Assembly: GCA_937967505.1 (NCBI GenBank)
Contig: CALCJM010000066.1
Span: 1-64,000 of the forward strand
DNA length: 64,000 nt
From: an uncultured Pirellulaceae bacterium
GTDB taxonomy: Bacteria > Planctomycetota > Planctomycetia > Pirellulales > Pirellulaceae
Direction: 5' to 3'
Shown here: positions 24,167 through 33,716 of the stretch, in pieces
Position numbering within the stretch: position 1 is the stretch's first letter
Layout: every line of letters starts with the position of its first letter
The notes under the pieces: model-generated
Databases searched by the model: none
What the model was told of the DNA's origin: nothing
The model's input: only the letters and a program-made list of their open reading frames with translations
Position numbers and translations under genes: made by a program

Positions 24167-26779
24167 ATGGGTTTGCCCAACGCGATGCGATCTAAAACAG
24201 CGATGTCCGAATCGAAGGATGCGTTCCGGCTCCGGGCAAATACGTCTCGGCAGCTCAACGGACGACTATTGTTAATCAGCTGCATGATTTGCACTGCAAT
24301 GACTTGTGGTTTGTATTTATTGCACTGTTGGCAGATGAAACGATGTGCTCCGGCATTACTGGACCGCGCTGAAGTTTGTTCTACAGATCTGGATTTTATG
24401 AAAGCGGCCCAATACATCCGGCGATATTTGAAATTGCGGCCCGGAGACAATCCGGCACGTGTGCGATTGGCGGAAGTCTATGCGGCCGGTGCCAACACTG
24501 GAGACAAACGGGGACGCGCGATCGATCTGGTACATGAGGCGATCGGCGTGGCACGATCAGAACAACGGATGACACTTCGATCCACGTTGGCAGAATTGCT
24601 ACTGGAGGAGCAGCGTTTTACCGCAGCGCGTCTGGAAGCGGAAAAATTGCTCGCACTTGATCCAGACAATGAAACAGCGTTGCGGGTGCGGGCGATGGCA
24701 GTGTATGGCCAGCTTCGAACCGGAGTTTTGGCCGGTAAATCTGATCCGCTTACGTTGGTTGGTGACACCTGTTTTGCCGCACTTAAGAGGTGTCCCGGCG
24801 ATCGGGCCGTTGCCGGGGTACTGGCCTTGGGCCTGCGTGAACGACCGGAATGGATCGATTGGAAAATGTACTGTGCCGATGGAAAACAGCCCGACATCTC
24901 TTGGCGGGCAGGAAAGGCCAATGCGATCATGGACCGCCTGGTAGAATCGGATCGCACTTTGGCATTGTCTTGGCTCAGCCGCCATCTTTATCGCAGTCGC
25001 TATCGTATTGCCGGTGCCGAGTCTGATTTGGAAGCGGCACTTGATCGATCTGGCGATGAACTGGAAATACAACTTACTGCGGCAAGGTTTTATGCGGGTC
25101 GCGCATTTCAGCTCTCGCGAAACATCAAGCATTCTGATTTTGAAGCAGCGTTTGGGAAAGCGCTACAGCTGTACCAAGGTATCAAAAATACACATCAAGA
25201 CATCGCTGGTGTGTTTGTGGAACTGGGGGAGTTGTACGTGCTGAAAGGTCTTTGGGACGACGCCATTGCCGTGTGGGAAGAAGGGCTGAAGCGAAACCAG
25301 ATACCCCAAAGCACTTTGCAACTGCACCTTGCAGAGGCGTATTGGAGCCGCGCGGATTTTGGGAAATACAATGAACACATGAGCCAACTGAGAGTGTGGC
25401 TGGAAGAAACCGGAGGGAAAGACGGCTCTCCTGCGGATTGCCGGTTGCTTGGGCAGTTGTTGGCTCGGCAAGGAACAGTGGAGGACCTAGCGCGCGCCGA
25501 ACGTCTGTTTGAGAGACTGGTAAACCACAGCTTCAGTTCAACCGACACAGACAGAATGATGTTGGCCCAGGTTCTCACGCGTCAGGCGCGCTTCAATGCC
25601 GGTCAACGCCAGTATCTGTTGCTTGTCGCCGATAGTACGCCAAATTTAAACAATCTGGTTGCCTATATTGAATTTTTACTTGCCCATCGCAAAGAGACGG
25701 CCGCGACAAAGTGGATCGAGCGTCTGCGGCAGTTGGAACCTGCGAGTCTGAGAACCGCTGCACTGATCCAGAAACAGCGTGTGCGGGCAGGAAGTCCTGC
25801 CGAAGCGCCCCTGATAGAACAGGCCGCGATTCGAGACTACGGGAATGTGCTAGGTCGTGAGTCACAGATTGAGTTTTGTGTGGCGGTAGGTGATTTGTTT
25901 AATGAACTGGGGTTGTTTCAAGACGCCGAGCGCTGGCATCGGAAGGTTGTTGCGATGAACGCTGATTTTTGCGGCCCGTTGGCGTTGACGCTGGCAAGAA
26001 GCGGGAAATTGCACGCGGCGTTAAGCGTTTGCGGTAGATCGATTACCGATGGCGGCAGCAACAATCGATTAAAGCTGCTGGCGTCCGTGCTGACCATCGC
26101 GCCGGCCGAGGGGCCGAAGTTGGAAGGTCTGCTGCTGCCAGTTGTCAATGCAGTTAAGCGGCACCCGGATGACAGCGACCTGTTGATGGCGCTGGCAAAT
26201 GCCCGGATCGCCAATGGGAAGATGGCGGAGGCGCTCGCCGACTATCGTCGGGTCGTAGCTTTGCGACCCGACGATGCGATCGCCAGAAACAATCTGGCCA
26301 TGTTGATGCTGGATGACCCGGAGTTGTTGAAATCGGGGTTGAATCACATTGAAACGGCAATTGAATTGGGTGGGGAACAACCCGATCTGTTGGATACCAA
26401 GGGCTGTCTGTTGCTGGCGACCGGCGATGGCGATTCGGCCGTTGAGGTGCTGGAGCAGGCTCTCCATGGCAGGTCCGGCGACTCGAGGATTGGGTTGCAC
26501 CTGTGGGTGGCCTATCGATTGTCCGGGCAAGCGATGAAGGCCGATCTTTTGGCTGATACCATCGATGGTGAGGCTTTGAGTTCGCAAGTGTTGACCGTGT
26601 CAGACCAAAAGTGGTGTTGGCAGTTTGAAAACCGGACAAGCGATCAGCGCGATGCGGCGAAAGCTCGAACAGGCAACGATTTGAGTCGGTTGAACGCCCT
26701 GCACCGTCCGTTCGCGGCCAAACCGGATTTTGTGCCGGGGCGGCCGATGAACAGCTTACCCGAAGAGGCCACACGGTGA
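24167..26779 (+). CDS. Membrane-anchored TPR-repeat protein of the exosortase locus
   Basis: Protein of up to 870 residues. One N-terminal membrane helix (LLISCMICTAMTCGLYLLH) is followed by many TPR-like helix pairs, such as AAQYIRRYLKLRPGDNPARV near the start and EALADYRRVVALRPDDAIAR near the end. It most likely scaffolds a periplasmic or membrane assembly of the polysaccharide/PEP-CTERM machinery, similar in role to PrsT-type proteins. The start is uncertain: ATGs at 24167, 24185 and 24203 all lie after the kinase stop and none has a strong ribosome site. Its stop overlaps the GTG of the EpsI gene. Confidence 0.8.
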   Translation: MGLPNAMRSKTAMSESKDAFRLRANTSRQLNGRLLLISCMICTAMTCGLYLLHCWQMKRCAPALLDRAEVCSTDLDFMKAAQYIRRYLKLRPGDNPARVRLAEVYAAGANTGDKRGRAIDLVHEAIGVARSEQRMTLRSTLAELLLEEQRFTAARLEAEKLLALDPDNETALRVRAMAVYGQLRTGVLAGKSDPLTLVGDTCFAALKRCPGDRAVAGVLALGLRERPEWIDWKMYCADGKQPDISWRAGKANAIMDRLVESDRTLALSWLSRHLYRSRYRIAGAESDLEAALDRSGDELEIQLTAARFYAGRAFQLSRNIKHSDFEAAFGKALQLYQGIKNTHQDIAGVFVELGELYVLKGLWDDAIAVWEEGLKRNQIPQSTLQLHLAEAYWSRADFGKYNEHMSQLRVWLEETGGKDGSPADCRLLGQLLARQGTVEDLARAERLFERLVNHSFSSTDTDRMMLAQVLTRQARFNAGQRQYLLLVADSTPNLNNLVAYIEFLLAHRKETAATKWIERLRQLEPASLRTAALIQKQRVRAGSPAEAPLIEQAAIRDYGNVLGRESQIEFCVAVGDLFNELGLFQDAERWHRKVVAMNADFCGPLALTLARSGKLHAALSVCGRSITDGGSNNRLKLLASVLTIAPAEGPKLEGLLLPVVNAVKRHPDDSDLLMALANARIANGKMAEALADYRRVVALRPDDAIARNNLAMLMLDDPELLKSGLNHIETAIELGGEQPDLLDTKGCLLLATGDGDSAVEVLEQALHGRSGDSRIGLHLWVAYRLSGQAMKADLLADTIDGEALSSQVLTVSDQKWCWQFENRTSDQRDAAKARTGNDLSRLNALHRPFAAKPDFVPGRPMNSLPEEATR

Positions 26780-27471
26780 GGTTCACTATGTCAAACAAGC
26801 TGACTGGATTGGTCGTATTGACTATCGTCACCGTTGCCTCCGGTATCCTGCAGGGAAACCCCACCTTTTATGGCGGGACGCTGGAAGAGATGAAGGCTGC
26901 GGAAGCAATCTTGTCCAGAAGCAATTTGGGATCAGCCCAATGGCGACTGATCGAGCGGCGTACTTTTGCTCCGGCGGTGTTGGAACTTCTGGAATCAAAT
27001 AATTATCTCAAACACGTCTACCAGCATCAGGAGAGTCTTTCGAGGGTGTCGGTAGCGGTCTTCATTGGTTCTGCGGGGCCGATGGTCGTTCACACGCCGG
27101 ATGTCTGCTATCCGGCCAATGACTACCAGACTTATTCCACCAGTCGCACCATTGCATTTTCGGGGGTCGGAGGGGCACGGCACGAACTGCGGGCGGTCAC
27201 CTTTCGCAGCAACGATGTGCATCAACGTTTCCTGCGTGTGTACTACGGATGGGCAAGCAGCGACGGACGGTTTCGGGCTCCTGAGTTCCCGCGCGTCGCG
27301 TTTGCGAATCAGCGATTTCTGTACCGGTTGCAGGTGGCCGTAACGATTCCGGATGGCGAGGAAGCTATCGAATCAGACGACGCGATTGAGTTCCTGCGGG
27401 ATGCGTTGTTTCAGTCGGCGTTATATACGAATAATGGCTTGTTTGCCCACATGGCAAAAAGTGACGGGTAA
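26776..27471 (+). CDS. epsI: Exosortase-associated protein EpsI (DUF3485)
   Basis: Periplasmic protein of 231 residues that accompanies exosortases, often fused to them. The family signature is seen at VVHTPDVCYPANDYQ (around residues 98-112), with VSVAVFIGSAGP before it and a FRSNDVHQRFLRVYYGWASSDG stretch after. An N-terminal hydrophobic segment (LTGLVVLTIVTVASGIL) probably anchors or exports it. Start is GTG 26776, overlapping the TPR gene stop by 4 bases; ATG 26788 is possible. The function is unknown even in well-studied members. Confidence 0.88.
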   Translation: MRFTMSNKLTGLVVLTIVTVASGILQGNPTFYGGTLEEMKAAEAILSRSNLGSAQWRLIERRTFAPAVLELLESNNYLKHVYQHQESLSRVSVAVFIGSAGPMVVHTPDVCYPANDYQTYSTSRTIAFSGVGGARHELRAVTFRSNDVHQRFLRVYYGWASSDGRFRAPEFPRVAFANQRFLYRLQVAVTIPDGEEAIESDDAIEFLRDALFQSALYTNNGLFAHMAKSDG

Positions 27472-27474
27472 AAC

Positions 27475-28347
27475 ATGATGTCCAGCAGTCATCCGCAACG
27501 CCCGATCAATGCATTCACCGTCGATGTCGAGGACTATTTCCAAGTGTCCGGTTTTGAAGGTGCGATTTCCCGTAAGCAATGGCCAGACTTTGAAAGTCGG
27601 GTCGTCACCAGTACACATCGCATTCTTTCCATTATGAAACAGGCAGACGTTTGCGGGACGTTTTTTGTCTTGGGGTGGGTGGCTGATCGATTTCCGGATT
27701 TGGTACGGTGCATTGCTGATGCGGGGCACGAGATTGGATCGCACAGTTATTGGCATCGGCTGGTATACGAACAGACACCGGCACAATTCCGCGCGGACCT
27801 GCGACGTTCAATCGACGTTTTGCAGAATATTACTGGTCGGCCAGTGACTGCTTATCGAGCGCCAAGTTTTTCCATCACGCGCCGATCGTTGTGGGCGTTG
27901 GAAATTTTGGTCGAGGAGGGATTTAAGTCAGATTCCAGTATTTTTCCGGTTTATCACGATCGCTACGGCATCCCGGGAGCTCAACGACAGCCGCATCTTT
28001 TGAAAACCAACGCCGGGGAGATCATGGAATTTCCCCCGACGGTCGCAAAGGTTGTCGGTCTGAATGTTCCATCGGGGGGAGGCGGATACTTTCGTCTGTT
28101 TCCGGGGTGGTTTACCCGGTGGTGTCTTGGTCAGGTGCAAGAGCAGGAGCGCCGCCCGGCGATGTTTTATATTCATCCATGGGAGGTCGATCCGGGACAA
28201 CCGCGTTTAAGCGCTGCGGGGCGGATGAGCCGTTTTCGCCACTACGTGAACCTATCGACAACGGAACAGAAGCTGAAAGACTTGCTGAAGCGATTTGAAT
28301 TCGGTTCGATGTCCGATGCACTCGCGGCCTATCAGGTAGCGCCCTGA
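27475..28347 (+). CDS. XrtA-system polysaccharide deacetylase (NodB fold with DUF3473)
   Basis: Carbohydrate deacetylase of 290 residues. The NodB motifs are present: NAFTVDVEDYFQ with the catalytic Asp, IGSHSYWHRLVYE with the zinc His pair, and AYRAPSFSIT. The C-terminal FYIHPWEVDPGQPRL is the DUF3473 hallmark of exosortase-associated deacetylases. It would remove N-acetyl groups from the exopolysaccharide. It starts 3 bases after the EpsI gene. No signal peptide is seen, as in most of this family. Confidence 0.93.
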   Translation: MMSSSHPQRPINAFTVDVEDYFQVSGFEGAISRKQWPDFESRVVTSTHRILSIMKQADVCGTFFVLGWVADRFPDLVRCIADAGHEIGSHSYWHRLVYEQTPAQFRADLRRSIDVLQNITGRPVTAYRAPSFSITRRSLWALEILVEEGFKSDSSIFPVYHDRYGIPGAQRQPHLLKTNAGEIMEFPPTVAKVVGLNVPSGGGGYFRLFPGWFTRWCLGQVQEQERRPAMFYIHPWEVDPGQPRLSAAGRMSRFRHYVNLSTTEQKLKDLLKRFEFGSMSDALAAYQVAP

Positions 28348-28385
28348 CTGCTTTTGCGTCAAAATTCGGAAATCGATTTGAGCCA

Positions 28386-29657
28386 ATGAATACAAAACCC
28401 AAACTTCTTTTTTTGACACATCGTTTTCCTTATCCGCCCAACCGTGGAGACAGGATTCGGTCTTTTCATATGCTGAAATATCTTGCTGAGAGATTTAGTG
28501 TGTTTTTGGGCGCGCTGTGGGACGAATCTCCTGGTGTTGCGGAAATGGATGTTATTGAAGGTCTTTGTTCATCAGTCGCGGCCTGTCCGGTAGGAAGAAA
28601 GGGGCGATGGGTCAGCGGTGCCGCATCGCTTGTGCGCGGCAGGACAGCGACCGAAGGCTTGTTTCGGTCGGCGAAACTGCGAAAAATGGTCGATCATTGG
28701 GCAGAAATTGAACAGTTCGATGCAGTGTTGGTGTTCTGTTCAAGCATGTTTCAATATGTGGATGATTGTCGTGCGCTGGATCGGGTGCCGGTGGTCGTCG
28801 ATTTGGTGGATGTCGATAGTCAAAAATGGTTTGACTATGCCGACCGTGCGAATGGAGTCTTGCGCAGGCTGTTCCAGTTGGAAGGTGGGCGCTTGAGGAA
28901 GTTGGAGTGCGCGATACACCGACGTAGCGATGCAGTGACGCTTGTCAGTGATGCCGAAGCAGACCTGTTGAGGTCGATCAGTCCCGGTACCGGGATTTAC
29001 GGGATCGGAAATGGGGTCGATCTGAATTATTTTCAGCGTCATGTCAGCAGCGTACGTCACCGGGAACCGTCGTTCGTATTTGTAGGTGCTTTGGACTACC
29101 GGGCCAATGTCGAGGGAGTAAAGTGGTTTGTTGAAAAATGCTGGCCCCTGGTGGTGGCGCAGCGGCCTGAGGCAACGCTGACCCTAGTAGGAAGAAACCC
29201 GTCAACAGTAATCCGGCACTTGGCGACCATCGGTGGGGTTAGTCTGGTGGGTGAGGTTCCTGATGTGCGTCCCTATTTGCGTGATTCTGCGGTTACTATC
29301 GCGCCGCTGTTGACCGCGCGCGGAATTCAGAACAAGGTACTTGAAGCGATGGCGATGGGAAAACCGGTGGTTGCCACACCACAAGCCATCGAGGGCATTG
29401 ATTGCGTTGTCGGTCGGCACGTGTTGCAGGCCACGTCACCCAACGAGTGGAAACGGACGCTGTTGAGTCTCGCGGAAGACGTTGTGGCACAGGATCGGAT
29501 CGGATCTGCGGCGAGGGGTTTTGTCGAGGAAAACTTTTCCTGGCAAGCGCGTTTGAAACCTCTGGGACGGCTGTTGGGGTTGCGGAGTAATGAAACAGAG
29601 TGCCGTGGCAAAATTGAAAATTGTGTTGCCGTGAGCGTATTGGGGACGCGCGCGTGA
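28386..29657 (+). CDS. XrtA-system glycosyltransferase (GT4-like, TIGR03087-type)
   Basis: Cytoplasmic GT-B glycosyltransferase of 423 residues. The N-terminal FLTHRFPYPPNRGDRIRSFH is characteristic of the PEP-CTERM/XrtA-associated group. The C-terminal nucleotide-sugar region has FVGALDYRANVEGVKWF and KVLEAMAMGKPVVATPQAIEG. It would add a sugar to the lipid-linked glycan. It lies between the deacetylase and the O-antigen-ligase-like gene, which overlaps its stop. Two more glycosyltransferases of the same kind occur at 49484 and 54713. Confidence 0.9.
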   Translation: MNTKPKLLFLTHRFPYPPNRGDRIRSFHMLKYLAERFSVFLGALWDESPGVAEMDVIEGLCSSVAACPVGRKGRWVSGAASLVRGRTATEGLFRSAKLRKMVDHWAEIEQFDAVLVFCSSMFQYVDDCRALDRVPVVVDLVDVDSQKWFDYADRANGVLRRLFQLEGGRLRKLECAIHRRSDAVTLVSDAEADLLRSISPGTGIYGIGNGVDLNYFQRHVSSVRHREPSFVFVGALDYRANVEGVKWFVEKCWPLVVAQRPEATLTLVGRNPSTVIRHLATIGGVSLVGEVPDVRPYLRDSAVTIAPLLTARGIQNKVLEAMAMGKPVVATPQAIEGIDCVVGRHVLQATSPNEWKRTLLSLAEDVVAQDRIGSAARGFVEENFSWQARLKPLGRLLGLRSNETECRGKIENCVAVSVLGTRA

Positions 29658-30973
29658 AGGGCGTTCTGTTTGTCTATCTGTTGGCGTATGGAGGATCAGC
29701 GCTGGCGCTTTGGCGACCGTTTTACGGTCTGTTAGTTTACATGTGTTTTGCGGTGTTGCGACCGGACCACCTGTGGGGGTGGGCATTGCCAAAAGATGGC
29801 TCTTTCAGCAAGATCATCGGAGTTGCGTTGCTGGTTGGATGGGCGTTGCATGGATTTGGAAATCGCGATTTTGGCAGGTCGAAACCGATTGTGATGCTGT
29901 TGGCCGGATATTGGCTGGCGATTGTGGCCAGCGCGGTGTTGGCCGACAACCAACCGGTGGCGTGGCAGTATGTAGTACTGCATTCGAAGATTCTGTTGCC
30001 GGTGTTGGTTGGCATGACGCTGGTTGAAACGCCTGCGGAGCTGCGAATGCTGGCGTGGACCTTGGTGGGATGTCTTGGGTTTTTGGCATGGGAGGCACAC
30101 GGCATGTATTTCGCCGGTATGCAAACCGAGTTTCGCGAAAGCGGCATGCTGGAGATGGACAATAACAGCTTCTGTATTGCGATGGCGACCGGGGCGGGGC
30201 TGGCAATTTTCCTGGCGTTCTACGAGCTCTCTGTATGGATGAAGTGTCTGGCGTTTGCACTGGCAACATTGATGATTCATGTGCCGATGTTTGGCGAATC
30301 CCGGGGGGGAATGTTGGGAGTGCTGACGGTGGGCGCGGTCACGTTTTACCTATTGCCCAAACGCTTTGGAATGATGGTGGTCTATGCCGCAGGAGCGGTG
30401 GTGGTGATTCGGCTGGCGGGGCCGACGGTCATTGACCGATTTTCGACGATATTCGTTGCCTCGGAAAATCTCGATGCTTCGGCCGCCAGCCGTCTTGCGT
30501 TATGGAAAGACTGTTGGGACGTGATGTTAAAAAATCCGCTGCTGGGGATTGGCCCCGATCACTGGCCGCTGACTGCCGCCAGTTATGGATGGCCGGTTGG
30601 AAAGGAGGCCCATTCGGTCTGGTTCAATGCCGGTGCGGAACTGGGATTTGTCGGAGTGGGGCTGCTTTTGTCGTTTTACCTAGTGACGATCACGCTGGCC
30701 TGGAAACACCTAGTACGCGCGAATGCCAATTCACAATTCCAAAACCTCGGACGCATGGTGATTGCCGCAATTTGTGGGTTCATGGTTTCCGCGTCGTTTG
30801 TTTCATTGGATGCTCTGGAACTGCCGTTTTATGTAGCGCTCATTGCCGTCGGAGCGCTAAAAGCGAGGGCACCCGATTGGGCGTTGGAACAAGACAGTAG
30901 TGTCGCGCCGAAGTATCAATTTCGCTTACGGACGATGCCCGTAGTTGAGCACGGGATGGCTCACGGGAAATAG
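29654..30973 (+). CDS. O-antigen-ligase/Wzy-like membrane protein of the exosortase system
   Basis: Integral-membrane protein of 439 residues with about ten helices, resembling the putative O-glycosylation ligase found in exosortase A loci (TIGR03097-type). It has ALWRPFYGLLVYMCFAVLRPDHLWGW at the start, the large periplasmic loop with GESRGG, and KNPLLGIGPDHW plus EAHSVWFNAGAELGF, where the conserved His of O-antigen ligases would lie. It would polymerise the glycan or transfer it to protein. GTG 29654 is preferred since it overlaps the previous stop (GTGA); earlier in-frame codons are inside that gene. Confidence 0.85.
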   Translation: MKGVLFVYLLAYGGSALALWRPFYGLLVYMCFAVLRPDHLWGWALPKDGSFSKIIGVALLVGWALHGFGNRDFGRSKPIVMLLAGYWLAIVASAVLADNQPVAWQYVVLHSKILLPVLVGMTLVETPAELRMLAWTLVGCLGFLAWEAHGMYFAGMQTEFRESGMLEMDNNSFCIAMATGAGLAIFLAFYELSVWMKCLAFALATLMIHVPMFGESRGGMLGVLTVGAVTFYLLPKRFGMMVVYAAGAVVVIRLAGPTVIDRFSTIFVASENLDASAASRLALWKDCWDVMLKNPLLGIGPDHWPLTAASYGWPVGKEAHSVWFNAGAELGFVGVGLLLSFYLVTITLAWKHLVRANANSQFQNLGRMVIAAICGFMVSASFVSLDALELPFYVALIAVGALKARAPDWALEQDSSVAPKYQFRLRTMPVVEHGMAHGK

Positions 30974-31021
30974 ATTACTACCGCGCGGATGGGATTTCGT
31001 TCGATTGCAGAGGCGGTCTCT

Positions 31022-31048
31022 GTCCTTGAAGTTCTTGAGGTTCTTGAA
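31022..31048 (+). repeat. Three 9-base tandem repeats upstream of the ABC permease
   Basis: Units GTCCTTGAA, GTTCTTGAG and GTTCTTGAA follow each other in the untranslated stretch before the permease start at 31106. Confidence 0.7.
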
Positions 31049-31105
31049 GTCTCACAATCCATTGATCAAAGCATTCTGACGAATGATCAGGAAGAAAAAC
31101 CCACA

Positions 31106-31999
31106 ATGAGCACAGCACAGCAAACAATCGAATTAGGCGATTTACCGTGTCCGGCGATTCAAAGTGACGATCACGCCGATCCGGTGATCGTGATCCAGCC
31201 ACGGCATACCTTGAGTTTGTTTGATGCCGGCGAACTTTGGCGCTATCGGGAACTGTTGTACTTTCTGACGTGGCGTGACATCAAAGTCCGTTACAAACAG
31301 TCGGTGCTGGGTGTGGGGTGGGCGCTCCTGCAGCCGCTGGCAACGATGATCGTGTTCAGCATCTTTTTTGGCCGGATAGGGAACATGTCTTCGGGAACTG
31401 TGCCCTACCCTGTCTTTGTCTTGGCCGGTTTGCTGCCGTGGTTCTTTTTTGCAAATTCACTCAGTTCGGCCAGTCAAAGTGTCGTCGGGAACCAGAACCT
31501 AGTCACCAAAGTGTACTTTCCACGACTGTTGATTCCACTGGGGGCGGTGTCCGCAGGGTTGGTTGATTTTGGAATCTCGTTTGGCTTACTGGCCATCACG
31601 ATGGTGATCTACGGGATCGGCATTGGTGGTCAGATGTTGATGCTGCCGTTGTTGGCGGCGTTGCTGGTGGCCGCATCGGCGGGGATCGGTGTGTTACTGT
31701 CCGCACTAACAGTCAAGTATCGCGATTTTAGACACATCATTCCGTTCATGCTGCAACTGTGGATGTTTGTGACGCCGGCAATCTACATGCATGGCGGACA
31801 GTCGTTTGGGCCGGTTTTGAAAGCGGTTTTACCCATCAATCCGGCGTACGGCCTGATCGTCAATTTTCGTGCGGCCGTTTTGGGGACGGAATTTGATCTG
31901 CTCGCGTTGGCCATCTCCGGTGCAGTCAGCATTCTGTTGTTGCTGGGGGGGTGTTGGTACTTCCGGCGAGTGGAAAGAACGTTTGCGGACGTGATCTGA
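31106..31999 (+). CDS. ABC-2 type polysaccharide export permease (Wzm-like)
   Basis: Membrane subunit, 297 residues, of an ABC transporter for lipid-linked polysaccharide. ELWRYRELLYFLTWRDIKVRYKQ at about residues 40-62 is the conserved interface region before six membrane helices. The conserved ABC-2 loop GVLLSALTVKYRDFRHIIPF is also present. Its ATPase partner (Wzt-like) is encoded 12.5 kb downstream (44553). ATG 31106 is chosen because AGGAAG lies at 31088-31093; an earlier frame start adds a repetitive, unlikely N-terminus. A family A repeat begins 13 bases after its stop. Confidence 0.9.
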   Translation: MSTAQQTIELGDLPCPAIQSDDHADPVIVIQPRHTLSLFDAGELWRYRELLYFLTWRDIKVRYKQSVLGVGWALLQPLATMIVFSIFFGRIGNMSSGTVPYPVFVLAGLLPWFFFANSLSSASQSVVGNQNLVTKVYFPRLLIPLGAVSAGLVDFGISFGLLAITMVIYGIGIGGQMLMLPLLAALLVAASAGIGVLLSALTVKYRDFRHIIPFMLQLWMFVTPAIYMHGGQSFGPVLKAVLPINPAYGLIVNFRAAVLGTEFDLLALAISGAVSILLLLGGCWYFRRVERTFADVI

Positions 32000-32132
32000 G
32001 GCGGAAGAGATCTGAGGCGACTGGCAGTTAGGAATTTACCAACCGTTGGCGACGCTGCCAGCGTCGAAGCGAAGCTGGCAGCATCGCCAACGGTAAGCTT
32101 TCAACTGCCAATCGCCTGAGGTGGAAGAGATC
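31997..32132 (+). repeat. Family A repeat, copy 5, flanked by a 16-base direct repeat
   Basis: The element proper is about 32013-32116 with TGAGGCGACTGGCAGTT and AACTGCCAATCGCC at its ends. Direct copies of TGAGGCGGAAGAGATC (31997-32012) and TGAGGTGGAAGAGATC (32117-32132) flank it with one mismatch. The first of these contains the stop codon of the permease gene. Confidence 0.88.
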
Positions 32133-32166
32133 GCGCAATTCGGCAGGCACAACTTATAGGGAGACG

Positions 32167-33258
32167 ATGATGAGCAGAATTAAAGTAGCGGTGATCGGGT
32201 GCGGCTATTGGGGGCCGAATCTGATTCGAAATTTTTCGGCCTGCCCGAGGACCGATCTGGTTGCGGTGTGCGATGCCGACCGGGATCGTTTGGAGACCGT
32301 TTGTGCACCCTATGGGGAAGTGGCTCTGGCAGATAGCGTGGAACAACTGCTCCAACTGGATTTGGACGCGGTTGCGATTGCCACCCCCGTCAGCACGCAT
32401 TTTCCGCTGGCCTCAAAATGTCTCGAGGCGGGATTGAATGTGCTGATCGAAAAACCGCTGACCGGTAGTGCGGAAACGGCAGCAGCGCTGGTGGAATTGG
32501 CGGAGCAGCAGAACCGCCTGTTAATGGTGGACCACACCTATTTGTTCGGTAATCCCGTCCGCAAGATCAAGTCCTTGATAGACAACGACGAGCTTGGTGA
32601 ATTGTTCTATGCGGACGGGATCCGAATCAATCTTGGGTTGTTCCAGCGCGACATCAATGTCATCTGGGATTTGGCCCCGCATGATTTATCGATCATGGAT
32701 CACATCCTTGGAAAACCGGCGCGCAGCATTTCCAGTTGGGGATGTGCACACGCGGAAGCCATGATCGAAGACGTAGCTTATATCAATGTCGATTTCAACG
32801 ATCATCTGATGGCCAACTTTCACGTGAACTGGTTGTCGCCGGTCAAGGTCAGGCAAATGATCTTTGCGGGCAAACGGAAGAGTCTGGTTTTCAACGAGTT
32901 GAATTCGACGGAACCTGTCAAAGTTTACGACCGGGGAATCGATGTGATGCCGACCGCAAACGATCGGCGGCGGTTACAAATCGGCTATCGAACGGGTGAC
33001 GTGTGGAGTCCGCATATTGATTCGGCGGAGGCGTTATTAAACATGGTGACGCATTTCGCGGATTGCATTATCGATGGCGTTAGCTGTATCAGTGACGGAC
33101 GATCCGGATTGCGTGTGGTGCGCTATCTGGAGGCTGCAACCCGCAGTATCCGCGCCCAGGGTGGGCGAATTGTGTTGAGTGAACAAGGTAATCACTTCCA
33201 GGAGACAACCCATGGCATCGGTCACGGAGAACGAGAACTATTTACGAATATCCAATGA
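32167..33258 (+). CDS. Gfo/Idh/MocA-family sugar-nucleotide dehydrogenase (WbpB-like)
   Basis: NAD-dependent oxidoreductase of 363 residues. The N-terminal Rossmann loop is IKVAVIGCGYWGPNLIRNF. Downstream are VLIEKPLTGS with the EKP catalytic lysine and DHTYLFGNPVRKIK plus DLAPHDLSIMDHI with the active-site His. It resembles WbpB-type enzymes that oxidise C3 of a UDP-N-acetyl sugar before amination. It is followed by an acyltransferase and an aminotransferase resembling WbpD and WbpE, so the trio probably makes a 3-acylamino sugar. No WbpA-type 6-dehydrogenase is near, so the precursor may be neutral or supplied elsewhere. Confidence 0.87.
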   Translation: MMSRIKVAVIGCGYWGPNLIRNFSACPRTDLVAVCDADRDRLETVCAPYGEVALADSVEQLLQLDLDAVAIATPVSTHFPLASKCLEAGLNVLIEKPLTGSAETAAALVELAEQQNRLLMVDHTYLFGNPVRKIKSLIDNDELGELFYADGIRINLGLFQRDINVIWDLAPHDLSIMDHILGKPARSISSWGCAHAEAMIEDVAYINVDFNDHLMANFHVNWLSPVKVRQMIFAGKRKSLVFNELNSTEPVKVYDRGIDVMPTANDRRRLQIGYRTGDVWSPHIDSAEALLNMVTHFADCIIDGVSCISDGRSGLRVVRYLEAATRSIRAQGGRIVLSEQGNHFQETTHGIGHGERELFTNIQ

Positions 33259-33715
33259 CGTGATCGTTGGACGCGCCGTGGCGATTCACTGTTTTGTGAA
33301 TCTGTACGGGTGTTCGATAGGCGATGAATCGCGTGTGGGGGCATTTGTGGAGATCCAGAAACGGGTTTCGATAGGCGTGCGCTGCAAAATTTCCAGCCAC
33401 ACGTTTATCTGCGAGGGCGTGACGATTGAGGACGAGGTGTTCGTCGGGCACGGCGTCGTATTTATTAACGATACCGACCCCCGGGCAACTGCCGGTGGCA
33501 GCCCGCAAACCGAATCCGATTGGCAGGTGGTGCCAACGCTGGTGTGTCGCGGTGCGTCGATTGGAAGCGGCGCGGTGATCTTGGGGGGGCTGACGATCGG
33601 GGCCGGTGCCTTGGTGGGGGCGGGGTCTGTGGTGACGCGCAATGTTGAACCCAACACGGTCGTGGCAGGTAACCCGGCTAGGTTTTTACGATTCCGCGAT
33701 GAGCAAGGACTTTAA
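33212..33715 (+). CDS. Left-handed beta-helix N-acyltransferase (WbpD-like)
   Basis: Hexapeptide-repeat acetyltransferase of 167 residues that acetylates an amino group on a nucleotide sugar. Repeating hexads begin with SNDVIVGRAVAIHCFVNLYG and continue to ASIGSGAVILGGLTIGAGALVGAGSVVTRNV. The acetyl-CoA/His region is GHGVVFINDTDPRAT. ATG 33212 has AGGAG at 33199-33203, although it overlaps the dehydrogenase gene by 47 bases. It sits between the dehydrogenase and aminotransferase, as in wbpB-wbpE-wbpD style clusters. Confidence 0.87.
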   Translation: MASVTENENYLRISNDVIVGRAVAIHCFVNLYGCSIGDESRVGAFVEIQKRVSIGVRCKISSHTFICEGVTIEDEVFVGHGVVFINDTDPRATAGGSPQTESDWQVVPTLVCRGASIGSGAVILGGLTIGAGALVGAGSVVTRNVEPNTVVAGNPARFLRFRDEQGL

Positions 33716-33716
33716 A

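Noticed and set aside
26154-26864. 236-residue minus-strand frame over the TPR and EpsI genes
   Set aside because: It is opposite two well-supported genes and has a Ser/Pro/Arg-rich shadow composition.
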